Positions 11,467 to 19,686 of a stretch of 64,000 bases of DNA are shown here, in pieces. Under the pieces are notes generated by a model that saw nothing but the letters and a program-made list of their open reading frames with translations, was not told where the DNA came from and searched no databases. A program made the position numbers and the translations under genes. Position 1 is the first letter of the stretch. Every line of letters starts with the position of its first letter. The stretch is from Haberlea rhodopensis. Lineage: Eukaryota; Streptophyta; Magnoliopsida; Lamiales; Gesneriaceae. Where the stretch lies: positions 186,001 through 250,000 of the forward strand of contig CAJQUN010000507.1 of assembly GCA_907163345.1 (NCBI GenBank). Direction: 5' to 3'.

Positions 11467-11905
11467 TTATTTTTATTATTATTATTTTTTTAAATTTAAC
11501 CGGTTCCGATTCCGAAACCGGTTCCAAACCGGTAGCACCGGAACCGGTGGTGCTACCTGTTTGGCTTAAGGGAACCGCCCCGGACCGGTTTGATACCGGT
11601 TCCGGGGCGAACCGTAACCGGTTATTCCGGTTTCGGACCGGACTAATCGGTCCGGATCGACCCGATCCGATAAGCACCCCTATTCTATGGTATTTGGCTT
11701 CAACCTTTTTACATATCCATAGATCAGTGCATAAATTTTGTTTGGGTATACAAAGATGGGATTTTTGGTGTATTTGGTAGAGATGAGTTAAGTGAATAGC
11801 TAAGTTTGGGGGAATTGGAGTTTAGTTGTTGATTGTTGGTGAGTTGTGTGAATTACTTGTTGTTGTTGGGATTGAAACGAGGTGGATTGTGAACTGAAAA
11901 AAATA

Positions 11906-12938
11906 ATGGCTCCCAAGAAAAAACAGAAGCAAGTCGAAGCCGCCACTTCTTCTCAAGATTATGATGAGCTGAGATTTGTGAATTCCGTAGCAGCGGAATT
12001 ATACCCCAGCTACCACCGAAAACCCCTCAGTCGCGAAAGGGGAATGAACATTGATCGACTTGAATGCCCCATGATTCAAGAAGCACGGCGAAGAGGATGG
12101 TTTGAATTTATTCAGCAGCCTATTGATGCAGTGGTCCCTGTTGTGCGGGAGTTCTATACAAATTTAAGGACTGTCCACCGAGATTCAAGGGATGTTGTGT
12201 TTGTACGGGGGAAAGATGTGGAGTTTGATCAGTTCAAAATCAATGCAATTTATCGGATGCCTTCAATAAAGGACAGTGAGTACAAAGCATTCAGGAAAAG
12301 TCAAATCAACTATGATGAGGTACTCTCTGTTATCAGTGTTGAGGGGACTGATTGGCAAAGGACCAACCATGGAGAGCCCCAGTTGGTCCTTAAGAAATAT
12401 TTGAAACCGGAGGCACAAGCGTGGTTTTCTTTCATAGCCTCATGGATCATGCCATCGACCCACACTTCTGAGGTCACCAAGGAAAGAGCTGCCCTGGTAT
12501 ATGCCATACTCACTGGGCAAACGGTGGATCTGGGGTATATTATCAATGATCATATCAGTGACATCGGCACGAGTTCGCCCACCTCCGCATTACCCTTTCC
12601 GTCTACCATCACTGCTCTTTGCAAGAGATGTTGAGTGAAATGGGGCGCCGATGAAGGACTCCTACAACCCAAAGGCCCAATAGTGGTTGATGGACCACCA
12701 CCTCCTACAGGCCGACGTCGGGCAGAGCCACGACCTTCGAGCAACAGACAAACTGGCCCGTCATCATTCTCGGCTGCAGAGCATTCTTCTATCACCTTGG
12801 ACTCCCTCCACAGGATCTCCAAGACATACGCCTGGAGCAGCAGGACATCCTTAATATGCAAAGGGAAATCCGTTTGTACCAAGAGCAGATTAGTCAGCGC
12901 CATATGGAGTTCATGCAATATCAATGTGCATGGAACAA
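11906..12938 (+). pseudogene. Putative plant transposon protein, 5' segment
   Basis: A retroelement-associated protein of the kind annotated in plants as 'putative plant transposon protein'; its function is unknown. ATG at 11906 (MAPKKKQKQ) opens a frame with the family's conserved stretch VVREFYTNLR, VFVRGKDVEFD, INAIYRMP, WFSFIASWIMPSTHTSEVTKERAALVYAILTG (residues about 75-210). A TGA at 12632-12634 interrupts the frame after ITALCKRC. The downstream part continues, shifted by one base, as a Gln-rich coiled-coil segment (DLQDIRLEQQDILNMQREIR, about 12810-12900). The chromovirus at 12939 splits the frame; the continuation is 21659-21826. It is typically the only frame of LARD-type non-autonomous retroelements. 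The stop, the shift and the insertion make it a pseudogene. Confidence 0.8.
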
Positions 12939-13620
12939 TGTGATGCCCCGAAATTAATTAATGGTAACTTGGACATTAATTATGTTTATATGATGTATCA
13001 TGTATTGATAGATTTATGTGTTGGGTATTAAGATGTTAACATGATTAATTGTGTTAAATTATCAATTATGAGGAAGATATGATTTTAAATGAAGTATAGA
13101 GCATTGTTGTAAAGTGCTTTTAAAATACCAAGTTGGGTATTTTATACATCATGTTAAGTTTGGGGTATACTTTTTATTAAGTCATTACAACCCCTTTTTA
13201 ATCCCATACCCATCACTTTAAACCCCCCACTTTACTCTCACCTTTTAAAAATCCCCAAATCACTTCCCAACCCCAAACCCTACCCCCCATTTTCGAAACT
13301 CACCAAAAGAGGAGGAGGAAAGTCCCACAAAATCCTTATTTGTGTGATCTTTGCTAGGATTTGGAGCCTACAAGAGGTATGGAACCATTCCTATAAGTTT
13401 TATGATGTTTGGTGTTGAAATGGGTTAAGTTTTTGATGATTTATGTGGGTTTGTTTGGGTATGTGTTGTGTATGGTTGGGGTATGATTTTTGAAGTGTTT
13501 TATGTTGGTTTTGGTGGGTTATGATGTTATTGATGTTTTATGGAAGTTTGGTTTTGGGGTGGTATGTGAAGGAGCTTGAAAAATGAGCATTAATGGCGAA
13601 AATTCGATGTACAGCACTCG

Positions 13621-13828
13621 GCGATCGATCGCCCGTTCTTGGCGATCGATCGCGAGCGTCCAGTACCAGCCAGAAGCATTTGGCGATCGATCGCCACTTT
13701 TGGGCGATCGATCGGCAGGCCTGGCGATCGATCGCGCCAAAGGTGGCGATCGATCGCCAAGAAGAAGATTTTGGCCCCTCGTCCAGTGCGATCTCGCGAT
13801 CGATCGCGCCTGGGTGGCGATCGATCGC
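13621..13828. repeat. Cluster B: eight phased GCGATCGATCGC palindromes
   Basis: Sites begin at 13621, 13642, 13683, 13704, 13724, 13746, 13796 and 13817; seven are full GCGATCGATCGC or differ only at an end base, and one ends in GG. Spacings are 21, 41, 21, 20, 22, 50 and 21, all near whole multiples of 10.5 bp. The same array recurs in the 3' LTR at 20369-20576. Confidence 0.95.
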
Positions 13829-14171
13829 GAGCTGAAGAAAAGTGGATTTTTGATTTTTTTGTGGGATTTTTGGATATTGGACTATGTTTAGCTTCTAATA
13901 TCAATTTGTATGGTTGTGTAGAACCATCCCAGGTGCCCACAACATCCAGGAGATAAAGCTCTCCAAATTCTCCACTTTTGGGAATTAAGGTACGTAAGAG
14001 ACGTACGAGCATCGGACGGTAAACCATGCCCTTACATATTATGATGATATTTAAGATGATGTTTACGATGATGACGTTTAAGATGATGTTATGATGATGA
14101 TATCTATGATGATATTTATAACGATGATGCTTATGATGATGTTATGATGATGATGCTTATGCGATGTTATA

Positions 14172-14485
14172 TGTGGTAAGATGCCACGGGGTAAGACGCC
14201 CCACATGGTAAGAGGCCATGCGATGTTATTTGTGGTAAGATGCCACGGGGTAAGATGCCCCACATGGTAAGAGGCCATGCGAGGTTATTCGTGGTAAGAT
14301 GCCACGCAATGTTTATGATATGGTAAGACGCCATATGATTGGGTAAGATGCCCACATGGTAAGATGCCAAGCAATGTTTATAATATGGTAAGACGCCATA
14401 TGATTGGGTACGATGCCCACGTGGTAAGATGCCACGCAATGATTATGATATGGTAAGATGCCATACAATGGGGTAAGACGCCCCA
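14172..14485 (+). repeat. Array of 15 hairpins with GTAAGA loops
   Basis: Fifteen units share GGTAAGAYGCC (one has GTACGA, two have GTAAGAGG) but differ in the bases around it, and in most the two sides pair: GTGG/CCAC, GGGG/CCCC, CATGG/CCATG, ATATGG/CCATAT, TGGG/CCCA. Spacers such as CGATGTTAT separate groups of three. The loop GTAAG also matches a 5' splice-site core. A second copy is in the 3' LTR at 20920-21233. Confidence 0.9.
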
Positions 14486-14914
14486 ATATATGAATAAGAG
14501 TCAGGGATAACTAAGGAGGTCGGAGGACGACCAACGACTTTTACTTAACTAAGATGTTATGCATATGTATGCTTTTATATAATGTTAAGTAAATTTATGA
14601 ATGCTCATGATGTGTTATCCCTGTAGGTACACTTTTGGACCAAGGGCCTAGGGTCGGGTTGAGGAAGTGAGCTAAAGGGAGCATGATGAACATAGGATGC
14701 AGGATTTTTGATAGTCTCTACTCTAGGAGTAGTGTAAATCTATAGCTTTAACATTCTTTGTTGGGAATGTAATTAAATAGCTTTGAAAACTTTATTTTTG
14801 GCCTGTAATCTCCCTAGCTCAAACTACAACCGGAACCCTTAAGAGGTTATAAATGCATGTCCTATCCCATTTATGTGTACTATATGAAGTTAAGGTAGGA
14901 AGACCCTACATTAG

Positions 14915-14926
14915 TGGTATCAGAGC
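14915..14926 (+). other. Primer binding site, initiator Met tRNA
   Basis: TGGTATCAGAGC, complementary to the 3' end of plant initiator tRNA-Met, four bases after the 5' LTR end. It fits the Ty3/gypsy assignment. Confidence 0.92.
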
Positions 14927-15113
14927 CAGGTTAGATAACCCGGGATGAGTGAAGGGTAGCCTTAGCAATAAGTTAGCTAGGTGCTTACTTTCGACATGTT
15001 TTGTGCATAAGTTGCATATGAAGTATATGATGTTATGCTAACATGTTTTGTTTATCTAACGAAGTATTATACGAACTGCTTTTGGATCTTGTTGTTAATC
15101 CTTGTGTTGCAGT

Positions 15114-18100
15114 ATGGCAGCAAATGTGGAGGTAGGTGACGCAGTGAGCGTCAATGCAAGTGCGGGGCGTACGAATCCCCTACCCCCGCCAGCTTTTGAT
15201 GATGAACCGGCCGAACAGCGGTTATTGCCAGGGGAGCTAAGCTTAACTCAGTTTCTTGCTTATCGACCCCCAACCTTTGAAGGAACCGAAACTGGGGAAC
15301 GAGCTGAGGAATGGTTAGAAAGAATAGAGCAAATCTTTGTGGCAGCCCCATGTGCGAAGACAGCTTGGATACGGTTAGCGGAGTTCCAATTGGCCAAGAA
15401 GGCGTTAATGTGGTGGAAGACCACTGTGGTAGAGCAAGAGGCTCAAGGTCATGAAGTGAACTGGAAAATGTTTCGAACTCGCTTCCTGAACCGTTATTTC
15501 TCGGCTGCAGCACGACAGGCTAAGGAAGATGAATTCACTCACCTCAAGCAAGGTAATATGTCAGTATCAGATTATGCTCTTCAGTTCTGCTCCTTGCTCA
15601 GATATGTGCCTCACATTGCTACGAGCACACAAGCAAAGATGAGGAATTTCATGAAAGGATTGAGGCCGGAGCTATACGATAGGGTGATCACTTATGGCCC
15701 TACTTGTTTTGACGATGCACTCTCAAGGGCTGAGCTAGCCGAACTAGGAGTGGGTGCATACCCTGATGTTGTACCACCGTCGGCACCCTCTCAGAAATCC
15801 ACTCCGGATAATTTGAAGCTGAGGAATGATCAGTTCAAGTCAAGGGGGAACTCCTCAGCGTCAAGGTTTAGTGGTAAGAAGTCCGACAATAGGTGGAAAG
15901 GAAACCGAAGAGGTGATGCCCCATCTGGAAGGGGGCAGTCTCAGGGAGACAGATCCGGAAGGATCCAATGCACTCTTTGTGGGCAACCACATCTGGCGAA
16001 AGACTGTATAGGGTGCTATGTTTGTGGCGACAAGGGCCACTTTGCTAGACAGTGTCCCAACAGGGGGAGCCAACAGGGTTCTGCGGGGAGGCCTGCAGAT
16101 AGGACAGCGCAGCACCGACCACCATTTGTGCCGCGTCAGCATGGAGGTCAGCCCATGGGGCCACCTCAAGGACAGGTCTATGCACTGACAAGGGAGCAGG
16201 CTTCAGCGGCTCCGGAGGAGGTTATAGCGGGTACGTGTCTTTTATTTACGCACCCTGCTTTTATATTGATCGACACAGGTGCGTCACACTCTTTTGTGTC
16301 GACAAGTTTTGTGGAAAGGCACCACGTATGCACTTCTCCGTCGCCCACGCCTCTTATAGTCTCGACCCCCGCTGGAAGAAGTATGATTACTGATCGGATC
16401 GTCTACAATGGCCTCATTTATTTTGAGGATAAGGAACTAAGGTCAGACTTGATTGTTCTGGGAATGTCAGATTTTGATTGCATTCTGGGCATTGATGTTC
16501 TGAACAGGTATCAGGCAGTTGTGAACTGCAGGCAGAGAACTGTACGGTTTAAATCCGATATGGGAGTTCCATGGACGTTCTATGGGGATGGTTCTCGCTC
16601 TAAGATTCCGTTGATATCTGCTGTCAAGATGGCGCAGTTGTTGGAACGAGGTCATTCAGGATATCTCATTTATGCCGTCGATGTCACGGAAAAGAAAGGA
16701 GAAGTGAAAGTTGAGGATGTACCCGTAGTGGCGGAGTTCCCTGATGTCTTTCCGGAGGAGATTCCCGGATTCCCACCGACGAGAGAGGTCGAGTTTGGGA
16801 TTGAGTTATTACCAGGGACGTCTGCCATTTCTCGTGCCCCTTATAGGATGGCACCAGCGGAGCTAAGGGAACTAAAGATTCAGTTGCAGGAGCTCCTTGA
16901 TAAGGGCTATATACGCCCTAGCGTATCGCCCTGGGGAGCACCAGTTTTATTTGTGAAGAAGAAAGATGGTTCGATGCGTTTGTGCATCGATTACAGACAA
17001 CTGAACAAAGCTACGGTGAAGAATAAGTACCCACTCCCGAGGATCGATGATTTGTTTGATCAGTTGCAGGGTACGAGGCTCTACAGTAAGATCGATCTGA
17101 GGTCGGGGTACCATCAGATTCGAGTAAGAGGAGAGGATGTCCAGAAGACAGCCTTCAGGACTAGGTATGGGCATTATGAATTCCTAGTCATGCCTTTTGG
17201 GGTGACAAATGCCCCGGCTGTTTTCATGAGTTTGATGAACAAGGTATTCCAGCCATATTTGGACCAATTCGTCATAGTTTTCATTGACGACATACTCATC
17301 TACTCTAGGACTGAAGAAGATCATGTACGGCACTTGAGGACAGTACTTCAGATCCTTAGGGATCATCAGTTGTATGCTAAGCTTAGCAAGTGCGAATTTT
17401 GGTTAGACAGCGTGGTGTTCCTAGGCCATGTCATATCTAGCCAAGGGATATCTGTGGATCCGAGGAAGATTGAAGCTGTGATGGAGTGGGCAGCACCCAC
17501 TTCTGTACCCGAGATACGGAGTTTTCTGGGCTTAGCAGGTTATTACCGACGTTTTGTCGAGGGGTTTTCCAAGATCGCTAAGCCATTGACACAGCTGACT
17601 CAGAAAGGAGTCCCATTCTTTTGGTCCGAAGCTTGTGAGGAAAGCTTCCAAGAATTGAAGCGTCGTTTGACGACAGCGCCTGTATTGGTGATTCCGTCTG
17701 AGGATAAGAGGTTTGCCTTGTACACGGATGCGTCACTGCAGGGTTTGGGCTGCGTATTGATGCAAGACAGACAAGTGGTAGCCTATGCTTCGAGACAGTT
17801 GAAGCCTCATGAGACCAGGTACCCAGTCCATGATCTGGAACTGGCAGCTATCATTTTCGCCTTGAAGATTTGGCGTCATTATCTTTATGGTACTACGTTT
17901 ACCATTTTTACGGACCATAAGAGCCTGAAGTTCTTGTTCACTCAGGCAGAGTTGAATATGAGACAAAGGAGGTGGATGGATTTACTCAAGGATTATGACT
18001 GTGAAATTGAGTACCATCCCGGTAAGGCAAATTTGATAGCAGACGCCTTAAGTCGGAAGGTGAAGAGCACCGCTGAGGATGTTATGTGTTTATCAGCTTT

Positions 18101-19628
18101 GATGATTTCTTATTGCCATCTGGGCTATGATTTCGATGTAGACACGTCGCCGGTGCGAGTGTCGACCTTATTAGCCGAGCCAGACGTATTTGAGGCAATC
18201 AGGAAAGCCCAGAGGTCGGATGATGAAGTGCAGAGATGGTCATCAATAGCACTTCGAGGCCAGCCAACAAAGTTTAGTGTGGCTGAAGATGACTCTTTAA
18301 GATTGGGCAACCGATGGGTGGTCCCAGATGCGCCAGGATTGCGTAAAGGAATTTTAGAACGGGCTCATAGTAGCCGGTTCAGTATCCACCCCGGTGGAAG
18401 AAAGATGTATAAGGACCTAAGTGGTCAATTCTGGTGGAGACGCATGAAGCGTGATGTGATCAGCTTCGTTAAGAGATGTTTGATCTGCCAACAAGTAAAG
18501 GCAGAAAGGCAGAGGCCTGGTGGCGAGCTGAAGAGCTTGGAGGTACCTAAGTGGAAGTGGGAGCATATATCTATGGACTTCGTGACCCACTTGCCAAGGT
18601 CGGCCTCTGGATTTGATGCGATCTGGGTGATCGTGGATAGGCTGACGAAGGTAGCTCATTTCATCCCTTACAGTATGACTTTCACGTATTTAAAGATGGC
18701 CCAATTATATGTACGGGATGTAGTGAGGTTGCATGGGATTCCAGTCTCGATCGTGTCTGACAGAGACCCAAGGTTTACTTCTCATTTCTGGGAGGGTCTC
18801 CAGACAGTTTTGGGCACCGAGGTGAGACTAAGTACAGCTTATCACCCTCAGACTGATGGCCAAACGGAGCGTACTATACAAACGCTCGAAGATATATTGA
18901 GGGCATGTGTTTTGGAGTTTGATACTCCGTGGCAAGAGTCTATACCTCTGGTAGAGTTCTCCTACAATAACAGCTATCAGGCGAGCATTCAAATGGCCCC
19001 TTTTGAAGCTCTGTACGGACGACGATGTAGATCACCGCTGTATTGGGAGGACTTGACGAGTAAAGCGGTCGGAGGACCGGATATGATTAAGGACATGGAG
19101 GAAAAGATTAAGATGATACGCTTAAAGATGAAAGCGGCCCAAGATAGGCAAGCAGCCTATGCCAATAAGCGGCGACGACCGCTAGAATTTCAAGTGGGAG
19201 ACAAGGTCTTCTTGAAAATCTCACCCTTCAGGGGTGTTGTTCGATTTGGTATGCGGGGGAAGTTATCCCCGAGGTATGTTGGACCGTATGAGGTATTACA
19301 GCGTATCGGCACTTTGGCTTACCGATTGGCTTTACCGCCGTCCTTATCTGGAATTCATGATGTCTTCCATGTTTCTATGTTGAGAAAGTATGAGCCAGAT
19401 CCGTCTCATGTATTACAGCCTACTGAAGTGCAGTTAGACTCAGATGTATCCTACGTTGAACGACCGGTCAGAATTCTGGATCGTGAGGATCGCAGACTAC
19501 GAAGTAAAGTTATACCAATGGTCAAAGTTCAGTGGGATCGTCGGGGTGTCGAGGAGGCTACGTGGGAGACGGAGCGGCTTATGATGCAGCATTACCCCGA
19601 ACTATTTTCTGGTATGATTTATGTTTAG
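15114..19628 (+). CDS. Gag-Pol polyprotein, Tekay-like chromovirus
   Basis: A single intact frame of 1504 codons from the first ATG (AGTATGGCAGC). Domains in order: Gag (about 55-215, with EEWLERIEQIF and LNRYFSAAARQAKEDEF); two zinc-knuckle-like motifs, a partial CTLCGQPHLAKDC and a full CYVCGDKGHFARQC (about 300); aspartic protease with LIDTGASHSFVS (about 385); reverse transcriptase with CIDYRQLNKAT and FIDDILIYS (about 723); RNase H with LYTDASLQGLGCVL (about 869); integrase with a CLICQQ zinc segment, then catalytic acidic residues in MDFVTHLP, IVSDRDPRFTS and the Glu of TERTIQTLEDIL (about 1155-1255); a GPY module (SPRYVGPYEV, about 1390); and a C-terminal chromodomain-like tail with VQWDRRGVEEATWE. 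The order RT-RH-IN plus the chromodomain defines a chromovirus; Tekay/Del clade is my reading of the tail and LTR style. All catalytic motifs are present. Confidence 0.96.
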   Translation: MAANVEVGDAVSVNASAGRTNPLPPPAFDDEPAEQRLLPGELSLTQFLAYRPPTFEGTETGERAEEWLERIEQIFVAAPCAKTAWIRLAEFQLAKKALMWWKTTVVEQEAQGHEVNWKMFRTRFLNRYFSAAARQAKEDEFTHLKQGNMSVSDYALQFCSLLRYVPHIATSTQAKMRNFMKGLRPELYDRVITYGPTCFDDALSRAELAELGVGAYPDVVPPSAPSQKSTPDNLKLRNDQFKSRGNSSASRFSGKKSDNRWKGNRRGDAPSGRGQSQGDRSGRIQCTLCGQPHLAKDCIGCYVCGDKGHFARQCPNRGSQQGSAGRPADRTAQHRPPFVPRQHGGQPMGPPQGQVYALTREQASAAPEEVIAGTCLLFTHPAFILIDTGASHSFVSTSFVERHHVCTSPSPTPLIVSTPAGRSMITDRIVYNGLIYFEDKELRSDLIVLGMSDFDCILGIDVLNRYQAVVNCRQRTVRFKSDMGVPWTFYGDGSRSKIPLISAVKMAQLLERGHSGYLIYAVDVTEKKGEVKVEDVPVVAEFPDVFPEEIPGFPPTREVEFGIELLPGTSAISRAPYRMAPAELRELKIQLQELLDKGYIRPSVSPWGAPVLFVKKKDGSMRLCIDYRQLNKATVKNKYPLPRIDDLFDQLQGTRLYSKIDLRSGYHQIRVRGEDVQKTAFRTRYGHYEFLVMPFGVTNAPAVFMSLMNKVFQPYLDQFVIVFIDDILIYSRTEEDHVRHLRTVLQILRDHQLYAKLSKCEFWLDSVVFLGHVISSQGISVDPRKIEAVMEWAAPTSVPEIRSFLGLAGYYRRFVEGFSKIAKPLTQLTQKGVPFFWSEACEESFQELKRRLTTAPVLVIPSEDKRFALYTDASLQGLGCVLMQDRQVVAYASRQLKPHETRYPVHDLELAAIIFALKIWRHYLYGTTFTIFTDHKSLKFLFTQAELNMRQRRWMDLLKDYDCEIEYHPGKANLIADALSRKVKSTAEDVMCLSALMISYCHLGYDFDVDTSPVRVSTLLAEPDVFEAIRKAQRSDDEVQRWSSIALRGQPTKFSVAEDDSLRLGNRWVVPDAPGLRKGILERAHSSRFSIHPGGRKMYKDLSGQFWWRRMKRDVISFVKRCLICQQVKAERQRPGGELKSLEVPKWKWEHISMDFVTHLPRSASGFDAIWVIVDRLTKVAHFIPYSMTFTYLKMAQLYVRDVVRLHGIPVSIVSDRDPRFTSHFWEGLQTVLGTEVRLSTAYHPQTDGQTERTIQTLEDILRACVLEFDTPWQESIPLVEFSYNNSYQASIQMAPFEALYGRRCRSPLYWEDLTSKAVGGPDMIKDMEEKIKMIRLKMKAAQDRQAAYANKRRRPLEFQVGDKVFLKISPFRGVVRFGMRGKLSPRYVGPYEVLQRIGTLAYRLALPPSLSGIHDVFHVSMLRKYEPDPSHVLQPTEVQLDSDVSYVERPVRILDREDRRLRSKVIPMVKVQWDRRGVEEATWETERLMMQHYPELFSGMIYV

Positions 19629-19650
19629 TTTCTTTTGGGTAAGTGCATGC

Positions 19651-19686
19651 GATTTCGAGGACGAAATCTTGTAAGTAGGGGAGTAA
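19651..19686 (+). other. Pre-PPT hairpin and polypurine tract
   Basis: GATTTCGAGGACGAAATC (19651-19668) is a perfect 7-bp stem with loop AGGA, followed by AAGTAGGGGAG, the polypurine tract that primes plus-strand synthesis, directly before the 3' LTR. The same hairpin occurs in the minus-strand chromovirus and, less perfectly, at 27680 and 33895. Confidence 0.85.

Larger units (their letters stand above)
8822..11682 (-). mobile_element. Complete hAT element with 8-bp TSD
   Basis: A 2861-bp element bounded by TAGGGGTGCTTAACGGATCG on the left and the inverse of TAGGGGTGCTTATCGGATCG on the right (20 of 21 terminal bases match). The 8-bp TSD TTCTATGG is perfect (8814-8821 and 11683-11690), which is diagnostic for the hAT superfamily. 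Subterminal regions are dense in ACCGGT and CCGGTTCCGG words, including a perfect 28-bp palindrome at 8832-8859. The transposase reads right to left and is broken, so this copy is probably not autonomous now. It sits inside LARD-like sequence, upstream of the plant-transposon-protein frame. Confidence 0.93.
12939..14910 (+). repeat. 5' LTR of chromovirus 1
   Basis: 1972 bp, TGTGATGCC...CCCTACA. From left to right: U3 with A/T-rich DNA and TATA-like TTTTATACATC near 13140; a C-rich leader (13200-13300); the palindrome cluster 13621-13828; the GGTACGT / GACGTAC motif at 13989-14006; an ATGATG-rich stretch (14040-14160); a 15-unit hairpin array (14172-14485); and GTAGGTACAC near 14625. No coding frame is credible; open frames with repeated DRSP/AIDR words are translations of the palindromes. 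Confidence 0.95.

Noticed and set aside
13621..13828. CRISPR-like spaced repeats
   Set aside because: The repeats are 12-bp palindromes with spacers of about 9 bases inside plant LTRs, and the DNA is eukaryotic.
13590..14027. Open frames of 80-145 codons on both strands with repeated DRSP, AIDR and RSIA words (also at 20338, 28380, 47629 and 54475)
   Set aside because: They are translations of the GCGATCGATCGC array in LTRs; overlapping frames on both strands all stay open because the palindrome lacks stops. No start context, family or function.
14078..14439. Minus-strand frames with repeated 'ASYHVGHL' and 'GILPRG' words
   Set aside because: Shadow of the hairpin array in the chromovirus LTR (repeated at 20826-21187).
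14911..14930. tRNA gene
   Set aside because: TGGTATCAGAGCC is a tRNA-complementary primer site next to an LTR, not a tRNA; no cloverleaf is present. The same applies at 30523, 37244 and 53498. I saw no tRNA or rRNA gene in the window.
15102..15113. Four extra codons before the chromovirus polyprotein ATG
   Set aside because: They start at TTG; the ATG at 15114 matches the start of the second chromovirus.
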